Of a DNA stretch of 64,000 nt, positions 19,796-27,116 are shown in pieces. The notes under the pieces were generated by a model. It did not search any database. It saw nothing but the letters and a program-made list of their open reading frames with translations, and was not told the origin of the DNA. Every line of letters starts with the position of its first letter. Position 1 is the stretch's first letter. The stretch is from the NCBI RefSeq assembly GCF_000691225.1, contig NZ_JMSZ01000032.1:372001-436000 (forward strand). Direction: 5' to 3'. The stretch comes from Nitrincola lacisaponensis (GTDB taxonomy: Bacteria > Pseudomonadota > Gammaproteobacteria > Pseudomonadales > Balneatricaceae). The translations under genes and the position numbers were made by a program.

Positions 19796-19853
19796 ACCGC
19801 ATTCCTTTAACTTGCTTTCCATTGTGTCGATCACCTAAGCCTCTGATTATTTT

Positions 19854-19888
19854 CATATTGGCACCCTGGGTCTATTGTACTACAGGAC
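19854..19888 (+). promoter_or_regulatory. Shared bipartite cis-element, copy a
   Basis: Reads TTTCATATTG (from 19851), 12 bases, TATTGTACT (19873-19881), 3 bases, GGAC (19885-19888), followed by GTATATAGT at 19923-19931, a possible -10. The same two blocks at the same 12-base gap occur upstream of the VPLPA-CTERM gene at 23711. The element points toward the exported protein gene at 20000, about 110 bases away. Likely a regulator site; the regulator is unknown. Confidence 0.6.
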
Positions 19889-19999
19889 AGGAATGTGGGT
19901 GGAGGTCAGTGAGCCTTCGGTGGTATATAGTCTGTGTATGTCTCTATGTCGGTTGTGGTTGAACCGATGATGCCAGCATTACAAGGGTGATTATCTATC

Positions 20000-22018
20000 G
20001 TGATCAGATTTAATATTTTGATTCTAGTTGTGTTTTTATGCTTCGTGGCTCCCCAGGCCTATGGGAGTCGAAGTGCGATTAATATGGATGTGCAGGTTGA
20101 GACGGGTGCGCAGCCGTCTGTGCATTTGTCCTGGAGTCGACAGCGCGCTGCTGCTTCTGAATTACAGGTTACGGTGTATCGTCGGGAGTTGGGTGTTAAA
20201 AGCGCTATCTGGTATCGCAATATTCTGCAGGATGGTCGTCTTCGCAGTTTTGCCGAAATGACTTTGTTTGAGCCAGTCGCTGTATTACCGCCTTCTGCGA
20301 CCGGGTTTACGGATACGCAGGTTGAGCGTGGCAAACATTACGAGTATCGCGTGCATCGTCCTGAGCTGGCGAATCGCTATAACGAGGCAGCGACCTACTT
20401 TGTGGTGAGTCTGGATGTGCCTGTGGTTGATCAGCATGGCACGATTCTGCTGGTGGTGGATGAAACACTGGTAGAGGATTTGGCAGATGACTTGCGCCTG
20501 CTGGAGCTGGATCTGGCGGGTGACGGCTGGTCGGTGACGCGCTTGCTGACGCCGCGGCATCCGCAGCAAGATCCTCAGGATCTGCATCGTGCAATTCGTG
20601 AGGCAGTTCGGGCTGATCCTGAGATACAGGGGTTGTATTTATTCGGTCATGTGCCCGTTGCGCGTTCAGGCTTTCTGGCCCCGGATGGACATCAAAATGG
20701 GCCGCATGAAACGGATTTATACTATGCCGATCTAACCGGGGCCTGGACGGATCTTCAGTTCTTTTCAGACTCCGGCGGAGAGTCGCGCTCCAATGTTCCG
20801 CGTGATGGCAGGTTTGATCATAGCAGCTTGCCGAAAGCGATAGATGTGATGGTTGGACGTGTTGATCTGTCACGTCTTAGTGCGGCAAGAAAATCTGAGC
20901 TTGAGCTGCTGCGTGACTATGTGCACAAGGCACATGCCTGGCGGAATGGTGATCGACAGGTTCCGTACCGGGTGTTGTTGAACAGCAGTCATTTATTTCA
21001 GGAGCATACCTGGGCTCGCGCCATGTTTGGCAAAGACCGGGTGATGGAGGCGGCGTTTCAGCCCGAGTTGAATACTGAAGCCTATCTCTGGGCAATGGAT
21101 TTTGGTCACTGGGATGGTGGTTCTGAAGAACATTATGTGGGCGTGCAGAATCGAGCACAGTTTTTTTTAAATTTTGGCAGCGGCAAGCAGAAGTGGATGG
21201 GGGGCAAGAATGCGATGCGTATGCTGCTGGCTCAGCCGGACTGGGGTTTAACGGTCGGGTGGGGTGCGCGTCCTGCCTGGCATATGCATCAAATGGCAGC
21301 GGGCTGGACGGTCGGGCAATCTCATCTGCGTACGGTCAATAATGCCTTCAATGGCCGAGAGTTTTATCCCGGTGGACGCTATGCGCATCTGGAAAGTCAG
21401 GTGCATATCAATTTGATGGGCGATCCGACGCTGCGCTTGCATGTGGCAGCACCCCCGAAAGTGCCTGCTGTCGTGCGTGGTTCCGAGGGTGTGGTGTTGA
21501 GCTGGGAGGCTCCGGATGAAGGGGTTATTGAGGGGTATCTGGTATACCGCTCGGATCATCCGGTCTCCGGATACCAGCGAATTACCGAGTCGATGCTGGA
21601 GCCTGATGTACGATCCTATCTGGATGTTTCGGCTGCGGCAGCCGGGCCGTTGTATTATCAGATACGTGCGGTGCATCGAAACGAGACACGAAGTGGTGTC
21701 TATCAACTGGCTTCTCGAGCGGCTTACGTCTGGTTGGCAGAGCAGGCTGTTGAATATCGGCCACCTGTGGTTCCACCCGCTGTTGAGCAGCAGGTCGTCG
21801 CGGGTGAGTCTGTTGTGTTACAGGTTCCGGGTGCGTCAGATCATCATGTTGTGATCTTGCAGCACCCTGAACAGGGACAGATTCGCTGGGAGAAGGGTAT
21901 GCCGGTGTATGTATCAGAACCCGGCTTTTCGGGTTCTGACACCCTTGTCTATCGCCTTTTTGATGGTGTCGGACTGAGCGAACCGTCGCTGCTGATTGTT
22001 CAGGTGAGTGCAAATTAG
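20000..22018 (+). CDS. Exported gingipain (C25)-like protein with C-terminal FnIII/Ig-like domains
   Basis: A 672-residue protein starting at GTG with a signal peptide (MIRFNILILVVFLCFVAPQA). Residues about 140-480 resemble the C25/gingipain fold: ILLVVDETLVEDLADDLRLL, LYLFGHVPVARSG, DLYYADLTGAW, DVMVGRVDLSRL, and the C25-type closing motif LMGDPTLRL. The usual catalytic Cys is not visible (LTVGWGARPAW lies where it would be expected), so activity is doubtful. An FnIII-like domain (VLSWEAPDEG to YYQIRAV) and an Ig/cadherin-like tail (SGSDTLVYRLFDGVG) follow. There is no VPLPA-CTERM anchor. The upstream cis-element links it to the surface-protein genes. Confidence 0.65.
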   Translation: MIRFNILILVVFLCFVAPQAYGSRSAINMDVQVETGAQPSVHLSWSRQRAAASELQVTVYRRELGVKSAIWYRNILQDGRLRSFAEMTLFEPVAVLPPSATGFTDTQVERGKHYEYRVHRPELANRYNEAATYFVVSLDVPVVDQHGTILLVVDETLVEDLADDLRLLELDLAGDGWSVTRLLTPRHPQQDPQDLHRAIREAVRADPEIQGLYLFGHVPVARSGFLAPDGHQNGPHETDLYYADLTGAWTDLQFFSDSGGESRSNVPRDGRFDHSSLPKAIDVMVGRVDLSRLSAARKSELELLRDYVHKAHAWRNGDRQVPYRVLLNSSHLFQEHTWARAMFGKDRVMEAAFQPELNTEAYLWAMDFGHWDGGSEEHYVGVQNRAQFFLNFGSGKQKWMGGKNAMRMLLAQPDWGLTVGWGARPAWHMHQMAAGWTVGQSHLRTVNNAFNGREFYPGGRYAHLESQVHINLMGDPTLRLHVAAPPKVPAVVRGSEGVVLSWEAPDEGVIEGYLVYRSDHPVSGYQRITESMLEPDVRSYLDVSAAAAGPLYYQIRAVHRNETRSGVYQLASRAAYVWLAEQAVEYRPPVVPPAVEQQVVAGESVVLQVPGASDHHVVILQHPEQGQIRWEKGMPVYVSEPGFSGSDTLVYRLFDGVGLSEPSLLIVQVSAN

Positions 22019-22599
22019 TCACTGCGGCGGATCGCATATCGGCAGCCGAGAATCACCAGGGTGATGCCGCCCAGTTCGAACAGCCAGTTAAGCCGCCAGC
22101 CTGCCAGTTCAGTGCCTATGAGTACATCGACACGATGAAAGCCTACGGCGCGGACCAGTATGAAGGTGACCAGCAGGGTGATACCCAGCAGGACCAGCCA
22201 GAGCCTGTCCAGTGATTGGCGGAGCAGCCAGGCCAGTATACCCAGTAGTGCCGTACCCAGTGCGATCAGTGCAAAGATAAATGCTACCTGCACCGGACGA
22301 CGGTCAGCGTACCAGCCCGATAATTGAGCTTCGCAGCGTGCGACGGCTGTAAGCAGTGATTGCAGATCCAGTTGTTTATTGATCATCAGAAAGACCAGTC
22401 CTGGCACCAGCAGGTACCAGAACAGCTTTTCTGCGGTGGGCCGCGTGGTGGCCTGGGTACGAATCAGTGCTGTCAGCGCGGCGAGTGCGGCGAGACCATA
22501 ACCCAGTACGGTAATCCACCCCATCAGGTGGGGGTCACCGATAGTGGGTTGCCAGCGGTCCTGGGTGCATTGGATCAGTGCGTGCAGATGGTCGTTCAA
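22015..22599 (-). CDS. Conserved membrane protein of unknown function
   Basis: A 194-residue protein with about five hydrophobic helices, starting at TTG 22599 with GGAG 8 bases upstream. A cytoplasmic-side RTQATTRPTAEKLFWYLLVPG segment and a C-terminal VRAVGFHRVD...LFELGGI stretch look conserved in type, but I do not recognise a family with known function. Its stop overlaps the stop of the exported protein gene by 3 bases (tail-to-tail). Confidence 0.7.
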   Translation of the reverse strand: MNDHLHALIQCTQDRWQPTIGDPHLMGWITVLGYGLAALAALTALIRTQATTRPTAEKLFWYLLVPGLVFLMINKQLDLQSLLTAVARCEAQLSGWYADRRPVQVAFIFALIALGTALLGILAWLLRQSLDRLWLVLLGITLLVTFILVRAVGFHRVDVLIGTELAGWRLNWLFELGGITLVILGCRYAIRRSD

Positions 22600-22711
22600 A
22601 CGGTTAGCTCCAGTCAGCTATTGAATAGCGGGCATGTTAACCTGCGTTGAAGAGGGGTGCAAAAGCGGCAGCTGATCACCTGCAGGACAGGCGATCAGCT
22701 CGGGAGAGGTA

Positions 22712-23320
22712 TTAAGCGATGGCTTTGCGTGCTGCCTTGCGACGCAGACCCAGTGCACCGGCAATACCCGCCAGGAACATCCAGGCAGCTGCAGGCAGAG
22801 GCACTTCGCTCAGTGCTTCATTGATACGGATGGCGTTGATGGCCCAGTGCTGTCCGCCGCCGCCAACATTCGGATCATTAACGTAGTCATTCCCTGTTGC
22901 GATGCTGAAGCTGGTCAAGCCCAGCCAGTCTGCCTGGAAGACCCGTGCTGCAGTATCCACAAACAGTTCAGCGGTGTAGGTCAGTACGGCATCGGTGTAG
23001 CCACGAATGGTCAGGGTCTGAGATCCCCAGGCACCGGCAATGACGAAGCTGTTCAGGTCAAAAGCGCCTGCGCCCGTGTAGTTGAAGCTGACAAGTGGTG
23101 TAGCGTGGCCATTATAGGCAACATAATCACCGTTAGTTGCATCCATGACACTGTAGTAGCCGCTGTTCAGGTAGATACCATTACTGGCAGTGTTCCGATC
23201 CATAAAATAGTTATGGCTCAGATTGAATGTTGGCGTTCCCGTTGCGGTGAAGTTGATTGTTGCTGCTTGTGTCAGGGAACTGACGCAGAACAGCAGGGTT
23301 GCGAGGAGTAGTTTTCTCAT
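22712..23320 (-). CDS. VPLPA-CTERM sorting-domain protein
   Basis: A 202-residue exported protein. Signal peptide MRKLLLATLLFCVSSLTQA, then a beta-rich domain (ATINFTATGTPTF onward), and the C-terminal tripartite sorting signal VPLPAAAWMFLAGIAG + hydrophobic helix + RRKAARK. VPLPA-CTERM is an established exosortase-recognised variant of PEP-CTERM; the protein should be cut and released or anchored at the surface by a dedicated exosortase (XrtD type), which is not in the window. I chose ATG 23320 (AAGGAA, spacer 6) over ATG 23338, which has no ribosome site. Confidence 0.88.
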   Translation of the reverse strand: MRKLLLATLLFCVSSLTQAATINFTATGTPTFNLSHNYFMDRNTASNGIYLNSGYYSVMDATNGDYVAYNGHATPLVSFNYTGAGAFDLNSFVIAGAWGSQTLTIRGYTDAVLTYTAELFVDTAARVFQADWLGLTSFSIATGNDYVNDPNVGGGGQHWAINAIRINEALSEVPLPAAAWMFLAGIAGALGLRRKAARKAIA

Positions 23321-23448
23321 GATGATTTCCTTGTTCATGATGCGTTGTTGTTGTGATCAATCCCTGGTGTTTTACTGCACGGATTCCGTGGATTGAGACT
23401 CCCGAGAGTCGTGCGCGATTGTCTGCTTATGGCGCTGTTTATGCCATT

Positions 23449-23464
23449 GTCCTCAAGTACAATA
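23449..23464 (-). promoter_or_regulatory. Shared cis-element core, copy c
   Basis: On the minus strand reads TATTGTACT, TGA, GGAC. It points to the VPLPA-CTERM gene starting at 23320, about 130 bases away. The TTTCATATTG block at the 12-base gap is not present here, so only the core is shared. Confidence 0.55.
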
Positions 23465-23479
23465 AGGTCTTTCCGGTTT

Positions 23480-23516
23480 TTTCATATTGCTGTTTGAATT
23501 GTATTGTACTACGGAC
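23480..23516 (+). promoter_or_regulatory. Shared bipartite cis-element, copy b
   Basis: Reads TTTCATATTG (23480-23489), 12 bases, TATTGTACT (23502-23510), 2 bases, GGAC (23513-23516). It is followed by GTATATAGT at 23539-23547. It matches the copy upstream of the gene at 20000 in both blocks and in the gap between them; only the last spacer is one base shorter. Points to the gene at 23711. Confidence 0.6.
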
Positions 23517-23710
23517 CGATGTTTTCACTTAACTGGTTGTATATAGTTCGCTTCAGTCCATGAAAGGATGTGTGGTAAATCGGAAATTCGTTTTAATTAT
23601 TTAAACGGCCGATTGAAAAATTACAAGAAGTAATGTGTGGGCAGTGTAGCGACCCCCTATCGGGTGGCACTGACCCTGAACCTGTTAATGGATACGAACT
23701 GGGTGATGTG

Positions 23711-24253
23711 ATGAAAAAACTGATTGGTTTGATTGTATTGGCTGTCTGCCTGATGGGTGCCAAGGCGTTTGCTGCGCCGGTTCCCAGTAATGCAAACGGC
23801 TGTTCTGGCTTTAGCTTGTCGGGTGGTGAGTGTTTGTTGTCCGGATCTTCTCGTGGATCTCAAGGGACAAACCTGACCAGCAATCCATCAAACAATGGTT
23901 TTTTGATTAATCCGGCTGGAGAGGGTTATAGCTACATCACCAAGTTTGAAGGTGGAAACACGATCTGGTCTAGCGAGGGTGGTTCGACTGTCATTACGCT
24001 GCCTGAGTCTATCAGTTCAATGTTTTCTCAAATCGCGATTGGCATCAAGCAGGGACCTGTATGGGCTGTTTTTTTGATTGATACGGCATTGGGTAGTTAT
24101 ACGTTCAATCAAAATGGCATCTCAAATGTGACTTTTTACAGTGCTGCCAATATTGCTGAAACTCCGTTGCCTGCAGCTGCCTGGTTGTTTTTGACTGGTT
24201 TGGCGGGTGTATTGGGGTTGCGTGCGCACCAGCGGAAGAAGGCGCAGGGCTGA
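23711..24253 (+). CDS. VPLPA-CTERM sorting-domain protein
   Basis: A 180-residue exported protein: signal peptide MKKLIGLIVLAVCLMGAKAFA, a small Gly/Ser/Asn-rich domain with a Cys pair near the N-terminus (NANGCSGFSLSGGECLL), and the sorting end TPLPAAAWLFLTGLAG + helix + HQRKK (TPLPA in place of VPLPA). I chose ATG 23711 because it gives a clean signal peptide; the frame stays open upstream to a GTG at 23633, but that part overlaps the leader. Presumed exosortase substrate of the extracellular matrix; the mature domain is unrecognised. Confidence 0.85.
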   Translation: MKKLIGLIVLAVCLMGAKAFAAPVPSNANGCSGFSLSGGECLLSGSSRGSQGTNLTSNPSNNGFLINPAGEGYSYITKFEGGNTIWSSEGGSTVITLPESISSMFSQIAIGIKQGPVWAVFLIDTALGSYTFNQNGISNVTFYSAANIAETPLPAAAWLFLTGLAGVLGLRAHQRKKAQG

Positions 24254-24310
24254 TCGGCTTCGTATCCGGGATGGTTTAACTGCATCTCTATTCATTCTAA
24301 GGAACTTGCT

Positions 24311-25072
24311 ATGAAAAATATCTTGAAAGGATTGGCTGCTGCGGCTCTGGTGTTTGCGGTAGCGACACCTGTATCAGCTGCGTCGTTTGATCTGAGCTTC
24401 AATACGCAAAATACGGGCGCTCGCAACTCGTTGACATACAACTACAATGATGGTCTGGATTCGTTGACTGTCTATGGTCTGTCAGGCCGTAATAATCAGA
24501 CAATTTCGGGCAATACTGTGCAGACTTGGGCCGGTTATGGCATGGGTACACCCACTCAAAATGGTTCCCACCGTGTGTCCAATGATTCTGTGAGAGGGCA
24601 ACGCGTTTACCAGATGGTGCTGTTTGATTTTGGTCGTGAAGTATCGCTGGATTCATTTACTGTTGGGGACTCTGCCTGGGGTAATAATAACTGGGCAAGT
24701 GTGCTGGCTTACACCGATACCGCGCCGCTGACCACTCTGAGCGGTTTGACCTGGTCCAGCCTGTTGCAGAATGGCTTCAGTCATGCAGGTGATGCCAATA
24801 CTTACACCGGTGTTGCTGAAGGTACGCCGAAGCTGGTAGAAGGTGGATTGACCTCTCAGTACTGGCTGGTAGGTGTCTACAATGCAGTATTCAGTGACAA
24901 CCCGTTGGGTACTTATAATGAAGGCTTCAAGCTCACAGGTATTAGCTTCTCCACGATGGATGTGTCTGAAGTTCCGCTGCCTGCTGCAGCCTGGTTGTTC
25001 CTGACCGGTCTGGCCGGTATGAGCTGGATGAAAAAACGCAAGCAGAAGCGTGACCAGCTTCAGGCTGCCTGA
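24311..25072 (+). CDS. VPLPA-CTERM sorting-domain protein
   Basis: A 253-residue exported protein: signal peptide MKNILKGLAAAALVFAVATPVSA, a beta-rich mature domain, and the sorting end VPLPAAAWLFLTGLAG followed by KKRKQKR. The last hydrophobic segment is nearly identical to that of the preceding gene, so both should use the same exosortase. AAGGAA lies 6 bases before the ATG. It is 57 bp downstream of the previous VPLPA gene and probably cotranscribed; no shared cis-element lies in that gap. Confidence 0.88.
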   Translation: MKNILKGLAAAALVFAVATPVSAASFDLSFNTQNTGARNSLTYNYNDGLDSLTVYGLSGRNNQTISGNTVQTWAGYGMGTPTQNGSHRVSNDSVRGQRVYQMVLFDFGREVSLDSFTVGDSAWGNNNWASVLAYTDTAPLTTLSGLTWSSLLQNGFSHAGDANTYTGVAEGTPKLVEGGLTSQYWLVGVYNAVFSDNPLGTYNEGFKLTGISFSTMDVSEVPLPAAAWLFLTGLAGMSWMKKRKQKRDQLQAA

Positions 25073-25257
25073 TTTTCCCGCCTTGAAACGCACGGGCGAT
25101 GTGTTCTGCATCGCTTGTGCGCTGCAAAAAAATAGAGACATTCAGAGTTCATTTTTGTAGTCTAGAATCAGTTTTTTGAAAGACTGATGGCTTCGCGTTT
25201 CGACAGGCCGAAGAGTGCTGGAGGCGCGTGTAGTGACTATTGAAAAGGGACTGTTCT

Positions 25258-26859
25258 ATGCAAGATTCAACCATCACGACGCTGATTTCAGCGTATTTCC
25301 AGAAGATACCCGACCCGTCTGTTGCATCCCAGCGTGTTAGCTTTGGCACGTCCGGGCATCGTGGTACTTCGACTGACGGCTCGTTTAATCAGGCGCATAT
25401 CTGGGCTATTTCTCAGGCGATTGTCGAGTATCGTACTGCAGCCGGAATTTTTGGACCCTTGTATCTGGGAATTGACACGCATGCCTTATCGGAGCCAGCG
25501 TGTGGCAGTGTGATCGAGGTGTTGGTGGCTCAAGGGGTGGATGTTTATGTGCACCCGGAAGGCGGTTTTACACCAACACCACTGATTTCGCATGCTATTT
25601 TACAGCATAATCGCCATCAGCCTGAGGTGCGCGCAGATGGTATCGTGATTACACCCTCGCATAATCCGCCCGGTGACGGGGGTATCAAGTACAATACCCC
25701 TGATGGCGGTCCGGCGGCATCGCATGTGACGCGTGAAATCCAGGATCGTGCGAATGCATTGCTGGCGTCGGGCTTTAAAAATATCAAGCGGGTGTCGCTG
25801 GATCAGGCGAAAGTGGCAGTCAAACCGTTTGATTTTGTTGATCTCTATGTCACACACCTGCCTGAAGTGATTGATATGGAAGCGATTGAGCGTTTTGGCT
25901 TGCGCGTTGCTGTCGATCCGATGGGGGGTACCTCCCTTGAGGTCTGGCAAGAGATTGCACGGCGTTTCCGGATTCATCTCAGTATTGTTAATACGGTTCA
26001 GGAGCCTACTTTCTCGTTCATGCCGCCGGACCACGATGGACAGATTCGTATGGACTGCTCGAGCCCGCATGCCATGGCAAACTTGCTGCGTCTGCGGGAT
26101 CGCTATGATCTGGCATTGGCTAATGATCCGGATGCGGACCGGCACGGGATTGTTGATACAGCGGGGTTGATGAACCCTAACCACTTTCTGGCGGTGGCGG
26201 TGGACTATTTGCTGACACATCGGCCTGAATGGAGTCCTGAACTGGCGATAGGCAAGACGCTGGTCAGTTCATCCATTCTGGATCGTGTTGTGGCCAAGCA
26301 TGGCCGTACCTTGTACGAGGTTCCAGTCGGCTTCAAGTGGTTTGTGGAAGGGTTGCACCAGAAGCGCCTGGCATTTGCGGGCGAGGAAAGTGCGGGTGCC
26401 AGTTTTCTAACCATGGTTGGTGAGCCCTGGTCGACAGATAAAGACGGTATTCTGCTGTGTTTGCTGGCGGCAGAGTTGTTTGCGGTGACTGGAAAGTCGC
26501 CGAGTCAGTATTATCAGGAGCTCACTCGGACCCTGGGGTTGCCGTACTACAAGCGTATTGATGCGCCTGCGACACCGGCGGAGAAAAAAGTGCTGGGCTG
26601 GTTGCAGGCTTCGCATATTCGCTCATCGCATCTGGTTGGTGAGCCTATTACGGATATTCAGGTAAAAGCGTCTGGCAATGTGGAGTCGATAGGCGGGGTC
26701 AAGGTGATCACGCAAAGTGGCTGGTTTGCAGCGCGTCCGAGCGGCACTGAGTCCATTTATAAAATTTACGCGGAAAGCTTTGTGGATGAGTCGCATCTGG
26801 ATCAACTGGTCACTGAGGCGCGGGTGATTGTCGATGAGATGTTGTCGACTTTAGCTTAA
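25258..26859 (+). CDS. pgm: Phosphoglucomutase
   Basis: Interconverts glucose-1-P and glucose-6-P, linking pgi to the rfbA and UDP-glucose branches. The 533-residue protein has [10 protein letters not shown] at residue about 30, the phosphoserine loop [17 protein letters not shown], the metal loop [21 protein letters not shown], and the phosphate-binding [17 protein letters not shown] chose ATG 25258 (AAAGGGA 8 bases upstream); a TTG at 25240 is in frame but less likely. A good terminator follows. Confidence 0.96.
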   Translation: MQDSTITTLISAYFQKIPDPSVASQRVSFGTSGHRGTSTDGSFNQAHIWAISQAIVEYRTAAGIFGPLYLGIDTHALSEPACGSVIEVLVAQGVDVYVHPEGGFTPTPLISHAILQHNRHQPEVRADGIVITPSHNPPGDGGIKYNTPDGGPAASHVTREIQDRANALLASGFKNIKRVSLDQAKVAVKPFDFVDLYVTHLPEVIDMEAIERFGLRVAVDPMGGTSLEVWQEIARRFRIHLSIVNTVQEPTFSFMPPDHDGQIRMDCSSPHAMANLLRLRDRYDLALANDPDADRHGIVDTAGLMNPNHFLAVAVDYLLTHRPEWSPELAIGKTLVSSSILDRVVAKHGRTLYEVPVGFKWFVEGLHQKRLAFAGEESAGASFLTMVGEPWSTDKDGILLCLLAAELFAVTGKSPSQYYQELTRTLGLPYYKRIDAPATPAEKKVLGWLQASHIRSSHLVGEPITDIQVKASGNVESIGGVKVITQSGWFAARPSGTESIYKIYAESFVDESHLDQLVTEARVIVDEMLSTLA

Positions 26860-26885
26860 TTGTTTTTGCTCTTGTGTGTTGTCGG

Positions 26886-26911
26886 AAAGGCTCCTTATGG
26901 GGCCTTTTTTT
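26886..26911 (+). terminator. Rho-independent terminator after pgm
   Basis: Stem AAAGGCTCC / GGGGCCTTT with a TTAT loop (26895-26898), ending in a run of T to 26911. It lies 26 bases after the pgm stop. Confidence 0.9.
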
Positions 26912-26993
26912 ATAAAAACACTTAAAAAACATAGGGTAGTATTCAAACGTATCAGTTTCCTCTAAATCTTCCTGAAGGCCCCGTAATTACTGG

Positions 26994-27009
26994 GGTTGTA
27001 CTTCAGTAC
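26994..27009 (+). promoter_or_regulatory. Shared cis-element core, weaker copy d
   Basis: Reads GGTTGTACT, TCA, GTAC, so TTGTACT and the 3-base gap match the other copies while the last block is GTAC, not GGAC. An imperfect inverted repeat CCCC...GGGG with GTAATTAC in the middle (26980-26995) abuts it, and TATACT at 27034-27039 is a possible -10. It points to the giant adhesin 107 bases away. Confidence 0.45.
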
Positions 27010-27069
27010 AGTAACCTTTTTTAAACCCGGTTCTATACTGATTGCATCGAAAGGATTCCTCATATGAAT

Positions 27070-27087
27070 TGAGGCCAGAAGGTCTCA
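27070..27087 (+). promoter_or_regulatory. Leader hairpin before the adhesin gene
   Basis: TGAGGCC, AGAA loop, GGTCTCA forms a 7-bp stem (one G-T pair) in the presumed 5' untranslated leader, 15 bases before the ribosome site AGAGG (27103-27107). It could affect translation or mRNA stability; function is not known. Confidence 0.4.
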
Positions 27088-27116
27088 GCAGTACTTATAA
27101 TCAGAGGTAACCCGTC

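Larger units (their letters stand above)
23321..23710. promoter_or_regulatory. Divergent regulatory region of two VPLPA-CTERM genes
   Basis: A 390-base gap with no gene. It holds two copies of the shared core, one on each strand and each pointing to its own gene (23449-23464 minus; 23502-23516 plus), a GTATATAGT at 23539-23547, and a possibly structured leader at 23650-23709 before the plus-strand gene. Confidence 0.6.

Noticed and set aside
23465-23490. Sigma-54 promoter upstream of the VPLPA-CTERM gene
   Set aside because: PEP-CTERM genes can be RpoN-dependent, so I looked for GG-N10-GC. The nearest candidate here has 12 bases between GG and GC, and the one in the 19860 region lacks the GC.
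25685-25697. Further TATTGTACT or TTGTACT words (in pgm on the minus strand here; also near 2017 and 35649)
   Set aside because: All lie inside coding regions (rfbA, pgm, the EAL gene) and lack the GGAC block, so they are counted as chance occurrences.
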